The notes beneath the pieces are model-generated. The model made no database searches. It had not been told where the DNA came from and was given only the letters and a program-made list of their open reading frames with translations. Of a stretch of DNA of 7,681 nucleotides, positions 1 through 6,350 are shown one piece after another. Position numbers and translations under genes: made by a program. The first letter of the stretch is position 1, and each line of letters starts with the position of its first letter. Source of the stretch: Bacillota bacterium. Lineage in GTDB: Bacteria; Bacillota; Sulfobacillia; Thermaerobacterales; Thermaerobacteraceae. The stretch is taken from positions 1 through 7,681 of the forward strand of contig QGUQ01000079.1 of the NCBI GenBank assembly GCA_003242195.1, in the 5' to 3' direction.

Positions 1-21
1 TGGGGTCCCGGGTGCGGCCCC

Positions 22-39
22 GGGGGGGGGGGGGGGGGG
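22..39. repeat. Homopolymer run of 18 G
   Basis: Eighteen consecutive G follow CCCC, only a few bases before the ribosome binding site of the first gene. Such a run is far longer than expected even in GC-rich DNA. It could be a slippery tract that varies in length, but its position at the extreme window edge makes a sequencing or assembly artefact at a contig end at least as likely. Confidence 0.9.
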
Positions 40-41
40 TG

Positions 42-49
42 GGAGGTGA
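42..49 (+). promoter_or_regulatory. Ribosome binding site of the solute-binding protein gene
   Basis: GGAGGTGA is a near-perfect anti-Shine-Dalgarno match and ends 5 bases before the TTG at 55. The GTG at 46 lies inside this motif, so it would have no ribosome binding site of its own. This decides the start in favour of TTG 55. Confidence 0.75.
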
Positions 50-54
50 GCGGG

Positions 55-1653
55 TTGCCGGCCTACCGGTGGTGGAAGGTCGCCCTCGCCGTCCTTGCCG
101 CCGGCGCCTTCTTGGCCGGCTGGCTGCTGTGGAAGGGATCGGTGACGACGGGGCAACGACCGCCGGGCAGAGTAGGGGGCGTGTGGGTGGAGGGCCTTGC
201 CCACGCCCCGTCCACGCTGGATCCCGCCCACGCCCTGGGCGAGGCGGACGTGCGCGTGGCCTCCCTTCTCTACGACGGCTTGGTCCGTCTCGACCCCGAC
301 GGGCGGGTGGTACCGGCTCTGGCCCGTTCATGGCGCGTAGCCGACGGGGGCCGGCTGTACGTGTTCTGGTTGCGCCAGGGCGTCCGCTTCCACAACGGTC
401 GGCCGCTGACGGCCGACGACGTGGTCTTCAGCCTGACCCGGCTGGTCGATCCCCGGCAGCCGGCACCCCGCGCCTGGGTACTCTACGGCGTCCGCGGCGT
501 GGAGGACTACCTCCGGGGCCGGGCGCCGGCGGTAGCCGGGCTGCGGGCCGCCGCACGTGATCGAGTGGAGATCCGGCTGGACTTTCCGCAACCGGCCTTC
601 CTCCAGCGACTGGCGACGCCGGGTGCGTACGTGCTGGACGAGGAGACGTTGTCGGCCGGAGGGAGGTTTGCACCCGTTGGCACCGGCGCCTTCCAGCTGG
701 TGGGGTGGTCGGCGACGGAGGTGCGCCTGGCTGCGTACCGGGACCACTACCGGGGCCGCCCCTACTTGGACGAGGTACGCCTCGTGGTCGACGGTCCCCG
801 CCCGGAGGCCCTGCGCGCCTTCGCGGGTGGCCGCCGGGCGATCCTCCGCCTCCAACCCCACGAGCTTCGTAACCTGACGGCGGGGCTGGGATGGACGGGA
901 CCCCAGTGGCAAGCACCGCTCCCGGCCACGGCCTGGATCGAGGTGAACAGCCGCCGCCCGCCCCTGGACCGCCGGGAAGTCAGGCTGGCCATCGCCTATG
1001 CCCTGGACCGGGAGACGCTGATCGCCGGCCTGTTGCCGGGCGGCTACAGCCTAGCGGAGGGACTGATCCCGCCGGGCGTGGCGGGTCACGGGCGCAGCGG
1101 CCGGGTGCTGCCACCATATCGTGCCCTCTCCGCCCGTGAGCACCTGGTGCGGGCTGGCTTGTCGGGCGGGCAATCCCTGCGCTGGCTGCAGCCGGGGGAA
1201 CTCCTCTGGGCCTCCGTCGCCGCCCGCGCCGACCACCTCCTGGGACGGGTGGGGCTGGAACTAGCGGTGGAAACCGCCGGCCACGCCGATTATCTCGCCC
1301 GTACATCCTCCTCCCGGGCGACCTACCACCTGGCGCCCCGCTCCCTATGGGCCGAATACCCCGATCCGGAGGCCCTACTCCTCCCCCTACTGGCGCGGCC
1401 TGGAGCATCGGCCGCCGGTGGGGTTCCGGAGTCACACCTGCGGGCGCTGGTCGCGGCCGCCGGGGGCGACCGCGCCGCCGCCGCGGGTCGCCTGGAAGGA
1501 GAGCTGCTGCGTACCATGCAGGTTCTTCCCCTGTACCATCCCGTGACGGTTCTGGCCGCCCAGCCCTGGGTGCGCGGCCTCGAGCCGACGCCCTTCCCCC
1601 AGGGGCCCGACCTCTGGCGGGTTTCCCTGGATCCGCCGGGGGATAGCCGCTGA
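55..1653 (+). CDS. ABC transporter solute-binding protein, family 5 (peptide/dipeptide type)
   Basis: Extracytoplasmic binding protein of the SBP_bac_5 (OppA/DppA) family, which captures peptides or similar small solutes for an ABC importer. The product is 532 aa from TTG 55, a usual family length. The family signature block runs from residue 98 to 133 (WLRQGVRFHNGRPLTADDVV within it), followed by PVGTGAFQL at 207-215, the hinge-side segment VRLAIAYALDRETLIAGLLP near 309-328 and EYPDPEALLLPLL near the C-terminal third. Residues 9-26 form one hydrophobic segment after RWWK. I see no cysteine anywhere, so there is no lipobox: the protein is probably held by an uncleaved N-terminal helix, or secreted after cleavage. 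No permease or ATPase gene is next to it; dprA follows, so any partners lie upstream or elsewhere, and the substrate cannot be named. The frame is open upstream to the window edge. A GTG at 46 is the alternative start. Confidence 0.9.
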   Translation: MPAYRWWKVALAVLAAGAFLAGWLLWKGSVTTGQRPPGRVGGVWVEGLAHAPSTLDPAHALGEADVRVASLLYDGLVRLDPDGRVVPALARSWRVADGGRLYVFWLRQGVRFHNGRPLTADDVVFSLTRLVDPRQPAPRAWVLYGVRGVEDYLRGRAPAVAGLRAAARDRVEIRLDFPQPAFLQRLATPGAYVLDEETLSAGGRFAPVGTGAFQLVGWSATEVRLAAYRDHYRGRPYLDEVRLVVDGPRPEALRAFAGGRRAILRLQPHELRNLTAGLGWTGPQWQAPLPATAWIEVNSRRPPLDRREVRLAIAYALDRETLIAGLLPGGYSLAEGLIPPGVAGHGRSGRVLPPYRALSAREHLVRAGLSGGQSLRWLQPGELLWASVAARADHLLGRVGLELAVETAGHADYLARTSSSRATYHLAPRSLWAEYPDPEALLLPLLARPGASAAGGVPESHLRALVAAAGGDRAAAAGRLEGELLRTMQVLPLYHPVTVLAAQPWVRGLEPTPFPQGPDLWRVSLDPPGDSR

Positions 1654-1720
1654 TGGTGGAGCTGTTCCGGTCTTCCGCGACAAGGTTGGGTTCAGGTGAG
1701 AGGAAAACTATGGAATGAAG

Positions 1721-1726
1721 TATAAT
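1721..1726 (+). promoter_or_regulatory. Consensus -10 hexamer, candidate dprA promoter
   Basis: TATAAT matches the vegetative sigma -10 consensus at all six positions, within an AT-rich island (about 1697-1735) that stands out from the GC-rich surroundings. A -35 element is not convincing: the hexamer at the 17-base spacing (1698-1703) is GAGAGG, and there is no TG extension of the -10. If used, transcription would start near 1733 and give a leader of roughly 90 bases before dprA. Confidence 0.5.
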
Positions 1727-1747
1727 TATGGCATGGCAGAGGTTTCG

Positions 1748-1787
1748 CAGGGCGGCGCCGCCGGCCGCCCTGGCGGTAAAGGGCGGC
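1748..1787 (+). promoter_or_regulatory. GC-rich hairpin with alternative pairing in the dprA leader
   Basis: Bases 1748-1756 (CAGGGCGGC) pair perfectly with 1764-1772 (GCCGCCCTG), giving a 9-bp stem and a 7-base loop. The inner part of the right arm, 1764-1770, can instead pair with a second copy of GGGCGGC at 1781-1787 across a 10-base loop, so the two hairpins exclude each other. Within the region, 1751-1762 is also a perfect 12-bp DNA palindrome. Neither hairpin is followed by a T run, so neither is a standard intrinsic terminator, and the dprA Shine-Dalgarno is not covered by either. A regulatory role is a possibility only. Confidence 0.4.
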
Positions 1788-1808
1788 ATTGAAGCACAAT
1801 CACAAGAT

Positions 1809-1816
1809 AGGAGGTG
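1809..1816 (+). promoter_or_regulatory. Ribosome binding site of dprA
   Basis: AGGAGGTG is a strong Shine-Dalgarno. Its AGGAGG core ends 7 bases before GTG 1822 and lies downstream of the in-frame TTG at 1789, so it fixes GTG 1822 as the start. Confidence 0.85.
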
Positions 1817-1821
1817 GCGCC

Positions 1822-2733
1822 GTGGACGTGGCAGCCGCCTGGATGGCCCTGCTGGCCCTGCCGGGTCTCGGGCGTCGGCGCGCCCGCCGCCTCGCCCAGG
1901 CCCTGGGCGGTCCCGTCGCTGCCTGGCAGGCGACCGCTGCGGAGTGGGAAGCGACGGGCGTGGCGGAACCGGCCGTCCTGCGGCGGGCGGCGGCCGCCCG
2001 TCACGGCCTGGATCCCGAAGATCTGGCGGGGCAGGTGCGGCGTCGGGGCATCGCCTGCGTCGCCTTCGGGGAGCCCGGTTACCCGCGGCGGCTGCTGCAT
2101 ATCCCGGATCCGCCGCTCCTCCTCTACCACCGTGGCCGTGCGCCCGACCCGTCCGTGCCCTGGGTCGCCGTGGTCGGGTCGCGCCGGGCCAGCGTCTACG
2201 GGACCACCGTGGCCCACCGGCTGGCGGCCGACATGGCGGCTGAGGGGTGGGTGGTGGTGTCGGGACTCGCGGAAGGCATCGACGCGGCGGCCCACCGTGG
2301 CGCCCTGGAGGCGGGCGGGCCGTCGGTGGCCGTGTTGGGCCACGGAACCGATCGAGTCTACCCCCAATCCAACGCGGGCCTGGCAGAACGGCTGGCGGGG
2401 CAGGGGTGGCTCGTATCGGAGTACCCACCGGGGACGCCGGCCGAGCCCTTTCGCTTTCCCGAGCGGAACCGGATCCTGGCCGGCTTGGCCGACGGCGTGG
2501 TGGTGGTCGAGGCGGCGCCGCGCAGCGGGGCGCTGGTGACGGCCGACCTGGCCCTGGCCTCCGGGCGGCCGGTCATGGCGGTCCCCGGTCCCGTGACCCG
2601 CCGGCAGGGCTTGGGCATCCTGGAGTTGTTGCGGGCCGGCGCGCCGCCGGTGGCCGACGTGCGGGACGTGGAGGCGGTGCTGCGGGACCATTACCCGTGG
2701 GCGGCGGGTGGGGCGCCGGTCGACGTGGGATGA
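1822..2733 (+). CDS. dprA: DNA processing protein DprA (Smf)
   Basis: Cytoplasmic protein that binds single-stranded DNA taken up in natural transformation and loads RecA on it. The product is 303 aa, close to the roughly 280-300 aa of Gram-positive homologues. Residues 11-30 form a helix-hairpin-helix-like stretch (LPGLGRRRARRLAQALG). The Rossmann-like DprA core follows: VAVVGSRR ending at 122, VSGLAEGID at 146-154, VLGHGTDRVYPQSN at 171-184, FPERNRILAGL at 212-222, SGALVTADLA from 235 and AVPGP at 253-257. There is no C-terminal winged-helix domain, as in Bacillus DprA. One oddity: the usual G(C/T)N-LI-GA motif near 268-283 reads GLGILELLRAGA, so the conserved Asn is missing. The gene has its own leader and ribosome site, and the topA cluster starts 105 bases later, the same neighbourhood as in Bacillus. 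Competence genes are not otherwise visible, so use in transformation is inferred from the family. Confidence 0.95.
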   Translation: MDVAAAWMALLALPGLGRRRARRLAQALGGPVAAWQATAAEWEATGVAEPAVLRRAAAARHGLDPEDLAGQVRRRGIACVAFGEPGYPRRLLHIPDPPLLLYHRGRAPDPSVPWVAVVGSRRASVYGTTVAHRLAADMAAEGWVVVSGLAEGIDAAAHRGALEAGGPSVAVLGHGTDRVYPQSNAGLAERLAGQGWLVSEYPPGTPAEPFRFPERNRILAGLADGVVVVEAAPRSGALVTADLALASGRPVMAVPGPVTRRQGLGILELLRAGAPPVADVRDVEAVLRDHYPWAAGGAPVDVG

Positions 2734-2771
2734 ACCGGCTGGGCCGCGATACCAGCGCCATCCACCGCCGA

Positions 2772-2801
2772 TTGTCGGCCGCTTGTCCTGAGTGCTAGAC
2801 T
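2772..2801 (+). promoter_or_regulatory. Candidate extended -10 promoter for the topA cluster
   Basis: TTGTCG at 2772-2777 (4 of 6 matches to TTGACA) is followed after 18 bases by TAGACT at 2796-2801 (4 of 6 to TATAAT). TGC directly before the -10 gives the extended -10 form. Transcription would begin near 2808, about 30 bases before the topA start. The gap 2734-2838 contains no other convincing gene, and there is no terminator after dprA, so read-through from dprA is also possible. Confidence 0.45.
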
Positions 2802-2824
2802 AAGATGCAACGCGCATCAGCGCC

Positions 2825-2828
2825 GGAG
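2825..2828 (+). promoter_or_regulatory. Ribosome binding site deciding the topA start
   Basis: GGAG is the only Shine-Dalgarno-like motif here. It is one base from GTG 2830, too close to serve it, but 10 bases from the in-frame TTG 2839, which is acceptable. TTG 2839 also gives the family-typical N-terminus MAKTLIIVESPAKA. Confidence 0.6.
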
Positions 2829-2838
2829 CGTGATCCCG

Positions 2839-4971
2839 TTGGCGAAGACGCTGATCATCGTCGAATCGCCGGCCAAGGCGAGGACGATCAAGAAGTTCGT
2901 CGGGCGGGGCTACGCGGTGGAGGCTTCCATGGGCCACGTCCGCGACCTGCCCAAGAGCCAGCTCGGCGTCGACATCGACGATCACTTCACGCCCAAGTAC
3001 ATCACCATCCGGGGCAAGGGTAAGCTCATCGAGCGGCTGCGCCAGCAGGCGCGGCAAGCGGATCGGGTGCTTCTGGCGACCGACCCGGACCGGGAAGGCG
3101 AGGCCATCTCCTGGCATCTTTGCCAGTTGCTGGGGATCGATGGGGACTCGCCTTGCCGGATCGTCTTCCACGAGATCACCCGGGAGGCGGTCCGCAGGGC
3201 CCTCAAGGAGCCGCGGCCCATCGACGACAACCTGGTGGACGCCCAACAGGCCCGGCGGGTCTTGGATCGCTTGGTCGGGTACATGCTGAGCCCCCTTCTC
3301 TGGCGCAAGGTGCGCCGCGGCCTCTCCGCGGGCCGCGTGCAGTCGGTGGCCGTCCGCCTGATCGTCGACCGCGAGGCCGAGATCGAGGCCTTCGTGCCCC
3401 AGGAGTACTGGACGGTCACGGCAGCCCTCGCCCGGGCGCGGGACGGGATCCGCTTCGAGGCCCGCTACCACGGTGATGAGAACGGCAAGCGGGAACTGCC
3501 CAACCGGGAGGCCGTCGACCGCCTGCTGGCTGACCTGAGCGGCCGGCCCTTTCGCGTGCTCCAGGTCGACCGCAAGGAGCGCCGGCGGTCCCCGGCGCCG
3601 CCCTTCACCACCTCCACGCTGCAGCAGGAGGCCTCGCGCAAGCTGGGGTTTAGCGTCCGGCGCACCATGCGCGTGGCCCAGGAGCTGTATGAGGGGATCG
3701 AGATCAAGGGAGAGGGGGCCGTCGGTCTCGTTACGTACATCCGCACCGACTCCACGCGGATCGCCGACCAGGCCCTGGACGAGGCAGCGGAGTACATCGC
3801 CCGGCGCTTCGGCCCGGAGTACTCGGTGCCCCGCAAGCAAGCAGGGCGTCGCCAGGCCCAGGCCCAGGAGGCCCACGAGGCGATCCGGCCAACCTCGGTC
3901 CTCCGGGACCCCGAGTCCATCAAGGACGACCTGACCCGTGACCAGTACCGCCTCTACCGCCTGATCTGGGAGCGGTTCCTGGCCAGCCAGATGGCCCCGG
4001 CGGTGCTGGACACGGTGACGGTGGAGATCGGGGCCGGCCCGCACCGCTTCCGGGCCACCGGTTCCACCGTAAAGTTCCCGGGCTTCATGAAGCTCTACGT
4101 CGAAGGCCGGGACGAGGAAGGGCAGGGCGAGGCCGAGGAGCCGGGGGATGCCCTCCTCCCCGACCTGGAGCCGGGCGACGTCCTGGAGCTGCTGGAATTG
4201 CGGCCGGAGCAGCACTTCACCCAGCCGCCGCCCCGCTACACGGAGGCCATGCTGGTTCGGGCCCTGGAGGAGAAGGGGATCGGGCGACCCAGCACCTACG
4301 CGCCGATCATCGAGACGATCCAGGAGCGGGGTTACGTGGTCAAGGAGGACCGTCGGTTCCGCCCGACGGAACTGGGCCGGCTGGTCACCGACTTGCTCAA
4401 GCAGCACTTCCCCGACATCGTCGACGTGGAGTTCACCGCTCGGATGGAGGCGGACCTCGACCGGATCGAGGAAGGCCATCGCCGGTGGGTGGACGTGCTG
4501 CGGGAGTTCTACGGCCCCTTCGCCGAGACCCTGGCGCGGGCGGAGCGGCAGATCGCCCGTGTCGAGCTTCCCGTCGAGGAAACGGACGAGGTATGCGAGA
4601 AGTGCGGCCGGCGCATGGTGATCAAGCACGGCCGCTACGGTCGTTTCCTGGCGTGCCCGGGTTTCCCCGAATGCCGCAACACCAAGCCCTTGCTGGAGAA
4701 GACCGGGGCCCGTTGCCCGCGCTGCGGCGGTGAGATCGTCCAGCGGCGGACGCGCCGCGGCCGCGTGTTCTACGGGTGTGCCAACTACCCGCAGTGCGAC
4801 TTCACCACCTGGGACCGGCCCACGCCGGAAACGTGCCCGCAGTGTGGCACCTTCCTGGTGGAGAAGCGGTCCCGGCAGGGCACGCTGGTGGCCTGTGCCA
4901 ACGAGGGGTGCGGGTACCGGCGCGAGGCCACGGCGGAGGCAGCCGAGATCGGCTCGCAGGCGGGGAGGTGA
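2839..4971 (+). CDS. topA: DNA topoisomerase I (type IA)
   Basis: Type IA topoisomerase: cuts one strand through a 5'-phosphotyrosine link, passes the other strand and reseals, relaxing negative supercoils. The product is 710 aa from TTG 2839, close to the roughly 690 aa of Bacillus TopA. The TOPRIM domain fills residues 1 to about 115, with catalytic Glu9 in IIVESPAKA and the metal-binding TDPDREGE at 81-88. The strand-passage core includes GLSAGRVQSVAVRLIVDRE at 161-179, the active-site Tyr300 in GLVTYIRTDSTR, AHEAIRPT at 345-352 and EKGIGRPSTYAPII at 478-491. The C-terminus carries three four-cysteine zinc ribbons: C586/C589/C606/C612, C626/C629/C647/C653 and C666/C669/C686/C691, all complete. 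The gene is the first of a tight cluster; its stop codon lies within the trmFO ribosome binding site, suggesting coupled translation. GTG 2830 (3 residues longer) is the alternative start. No damage is seen. Confidence 0.97.
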   Translation: MAKTLIIVESPAKARTIKKFVGRGYAVEASMGHVRDLPKSQLGVDIDDHFTPKYITIRGKGKLIERLRQQARQADRVLLATDPDREGEAISWHLCQLLGIDGDSPCRIVFHEITREAVRRALKEPRPIDDNLVDAQQARRVLDRLVGYMLSPLLWRKVRRGLSAGRVQSVAVRLIVDREAEIEAFVPQEYWTVTAALARARDGIRFEARYHGDENGKRELPNREAVDRLLADLSGRPFRVLQVDRKERRRSPAPPFTTSTLQQEASRKLGFSVRRTMRVAQELYEGIEIKGEGAVGLVTYIRTDSTRIADQALDEAAEYIARRFGPEYSVPRKQAGRRQAQAQEAHEAIRPTSVLRDPESIKDDLTRDQYRLYRLIWERFLASQMAPAVLDTVTVEIGAGPHRFRATGSTVKFPGFMKLYVEGRDEEGQGEAEEPGDALLPDLEPGDVLELLELRPEQHFTQPPPRYTEAMLVRALEEKGIGRPSTYAPIIETIQERGYVVKEDRRFRPTELGRLVTDLLKQHFPDIVDVEFTARMEADLDRIEEGHRRWVDVLREFYGPFAETLARAERQIARVELPVEETDEVCEKCGRRMVIKHGRYGRFLACPGFPECRNTKPLLEKTGARCPRCGGEIVQRRTRRGRVFYGCANYPQCDFTTWDRPTPETCPQCGTFLVEKRSRQGTLVACANEGCGYRREATAEAAEIGSQAGR
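4962..4970 (+). promoter_or_regulatory. Ribosome binding site of trmFO
   Basis: GGGGAGGTG overlaps the last codons of topA, including part of its TGA. The GGAGG core ends 8 bases before ATG 4977, so ribosomes finishing topA would stop on the trmFO loading site. Confidence 0.85.
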
Positions 4972-4976
4972 CAGGG

Positions 4977-6326
4977 ATGCGGCCGGTGGTCACCGTCATC
5001 GGCGGCGGCCTGGCGGGAAGCGAGGCCGCCTGGCAGGTGGCCCAGCGGGGCATTTCCGTTCGTCTGTTCGAGATGCGCCCGAAGCGGACCACGCCCGCTC
5101 ATCATACGGACCGCCTGGCGGAGCTGGTCTGTAGCAACTCGTTTCGGGGTTCGCAACTGGAGCAGGCGCCCGGCCTGTTGAAGGAGGAGATGCGGCGCCT
5201 GGGCTCCCTGATCATGCAGGCGGCGGACGCCAGCGCCATCCCCGCCGGTAGCGCCCTGGCCGTGGATCGGGACGAGTTCGCGCGGCGGGTGACGGAAGCC
5301 GTCGAGGGCCATCCCTTGATCGAGGTCGTACGGGAGGAGGTCACGGAGCCGCCGGCGGAAGGGCCCGTGATCATCGCCACCGGTCCCCTGACCTCCGACG
5401 CGCTGGCCAGCTGGATCCGGGACTTCACCGGCGAGGAGTCCCTGGCCTTCTTCGACGCCGCCGCTCCCATCGTGACCTACGAGTCCCTGGACCTGAGCAA
5501 GATCTACCGGGCTTCCCGCTACGGCAAGGGGAACGGTGACGACTACCTGAACTGCCCGATGACCAAGGATGAATATGAAGCCTTTTGGGAGGAGCTGGTC
5601 CGGGCCGAGCGGCATCTGCCCCACGACTTCGAACAGGGCATGGTCTTCGAGGGGTGCCTGCCCATCGAGGAGATGGCCCGGCGGGGCAAGGACACCCTGC
5701 GCTTCGGGCCCCTGAAGCCCGTGGGCCTGCCCGACCCGCGGACCGGGCGCGAGCCCTATGCGGTGGTGCAGTTGCGCCGCGACAACCGGTACGGCACCCT
5801 GTACAACCTGGTGGGTTTCCAGACGAGCCTGAAGTGGGGCGAGCAGAAGCGCGTCTTCCGGATGATCCCGGGGCTGGAGAACGCCGAGTTCGCCCGCTAC
5901 GGCGTCATCCACCGCAACACCTTCATCAACTCGCCGCGGGTGCTGCGGCCCACGCTGCAGTCCCGCCGGCGGCCCGACTTGTTCTTCGCCGGTCAGATCA
6001 CAGGCGTCGAGGGGTACATCGAATCGGCCGCCACCGGCATCGTGGCCGGGATCAATGCGGCCCGGCTGGTGCGGGGGGAGGAACCGGTGGTCTTCCCGCC
6101 GGAGACGGCCCACGGTGCCCTGACCCGCTACATCACCGAGGCGGACCCGCGGCACTTCCAGCCCATGAACATCGCCTTCGGGCTGTTGCCGCCCCTGGAG
6201 CGCCGCGTCCGCGACGCCCGCAAGCGCCGGCTGCTCCTCGCCCAGCGAGCCCTGGATGCCCTGGCGGCTTTCGAGCCTGCGCGGCCGCCGGCCGGCACCG
6301 GTGCGCCTTCCGCCGGTGGCCGCTGA
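4977..6326 (+). CDS. trmFO: Methylenetetrahydrofolate-tRNA (uracil-5-)-methyltransferase TrmFO (Gid)
   Basis: FAD-dependent enzyme that methylates uridine 54 in the T loop of tRNA, using methylenetetrahydrofolate as carbon donor and NAD(P)H as reductant. It replaces the SAM-dependent TrmA of enteric bacteria. The product is 449 aa, the family's usual 435-460. The N-terminal dinucleotide-binding motif is VIGGGLAGSEAAW at 7-19. LAELVCSNSFRG contains Cys52 and VFEGCLPIEEM contains Cys227; these correspond to the two catalytic cysteines described for the Bacillus enzyme (Cys53 and Cys226). YLNCPMTKDEYEAFWEEL (190-207), NLVGFQTSLKWGEQKRVFRM (277-296) and FFAGQITGVEGYIESAATG (336-354) are further family blocks, the last being the second FAD contact. 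The last 15 or so residues are a Pro/Gly/Ala-rich tail without visible function. It lies 5 bases after topA and 24 before xerC, as in Bacillus. Confidence 0.97.
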   Translation: MRPVVTVIGGGLAGSEAAWQVAQRGISVRLFEMRPKRTTPAHHTDRLAELVCSNSFRGSQLEQAPGLLKEEMRRLGSLIMQAADASAIPAGSALAVDRDEFARRVTEAVEGHPLIEVVREEVTEPPAEGPVIIATGPLTSDALASWIRDFTGEESLAFFDAAAPIVTYESLDLSKIYRASRYGKGNGDDYLNCPMTKDEYEAFWEELVRAERHLPHDFEQGMVFEGCLPIEEMARRGKDTLRFGPLKPVGLPDPRTGREPYAVVQLRRDNRYGTLYNLVGFQTSLKWGEQKRVFRMIPGLENAEFARYGVIHRNTFINSPRVLRPTLQSRRRPDLFFAGQITGVEGYIESAATGIVAGINAARLVRGEEPVVFPPETAHGALTRYITEADPRHFQPMNIAFGLLPPLERRVRDARKRRLLLAQRALDALAAFEPARPPAGTGAPSAGGR

Positions 6327-6337
6327 CGGCGCTCTAG

Positions 6338-6344
6338 AGGAGGG
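6338..6344 (+). promoter_or_regulatory. Ribosome binding site of xerC
   Basis: AGGAGGG; its AGGAGG part ends 7 bases before GTG 6351, supporting that start over downstream alternatives. Confidence 0.85.
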
Positions 6345-6350
6345 CTGGCG

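Noticed and set aside
1701..1716. AGGAAAA ... GAAT upstream of dprA as a sigma-H-type promoter, attractive for a competence gene
   Set aside because: The two elements are only about 5 bases apart, far shorter than the spacing such promoters need.
1653..1718. A 21-codon frame whose ATG overlaps the stop of the solute-binding gene (TGATG)
   Set aside because: The overlap looks like translational coupling, but the peptide (MVELFRSSATRLGSGERKTM plus one residue) has no recognisable feature and TGATG overlaps occur often by chance.
980..2428. A 482-codon minus-strand open frame across the first two genes
   Set aside because: Pro/Arg/Gly-rich translation typical of an antisense shadow in GC-rich DNA; it runs through the intergenic promoter region without a ribosome site.
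2767..2779. Short hairpin GCCGA-TTG-TCGGC after dprA as a possible terminator
   Set aside because: The stem is only 5 bp with a 3-base loop and no T run follows, so it does not qualify as an intrinsic terminator.
2730..2798. A 22-codon frame whose ATG overlaps the dprA stop (ATGA), ending in CPEC
   Set aside because: No clear ribosome site, no recognisable family, and it runs into the proposed topA promoter; chance is the simpler explanation.
2800..4629. A 609-codon open frame on the minus strand across topA
   Set aside because: Topa's codon composition at high GC leaves the opposite strand free of stops. The translation is low-complexity, has no recognisable domain, and lies entirely antisense to an intact, well-conserved gene.
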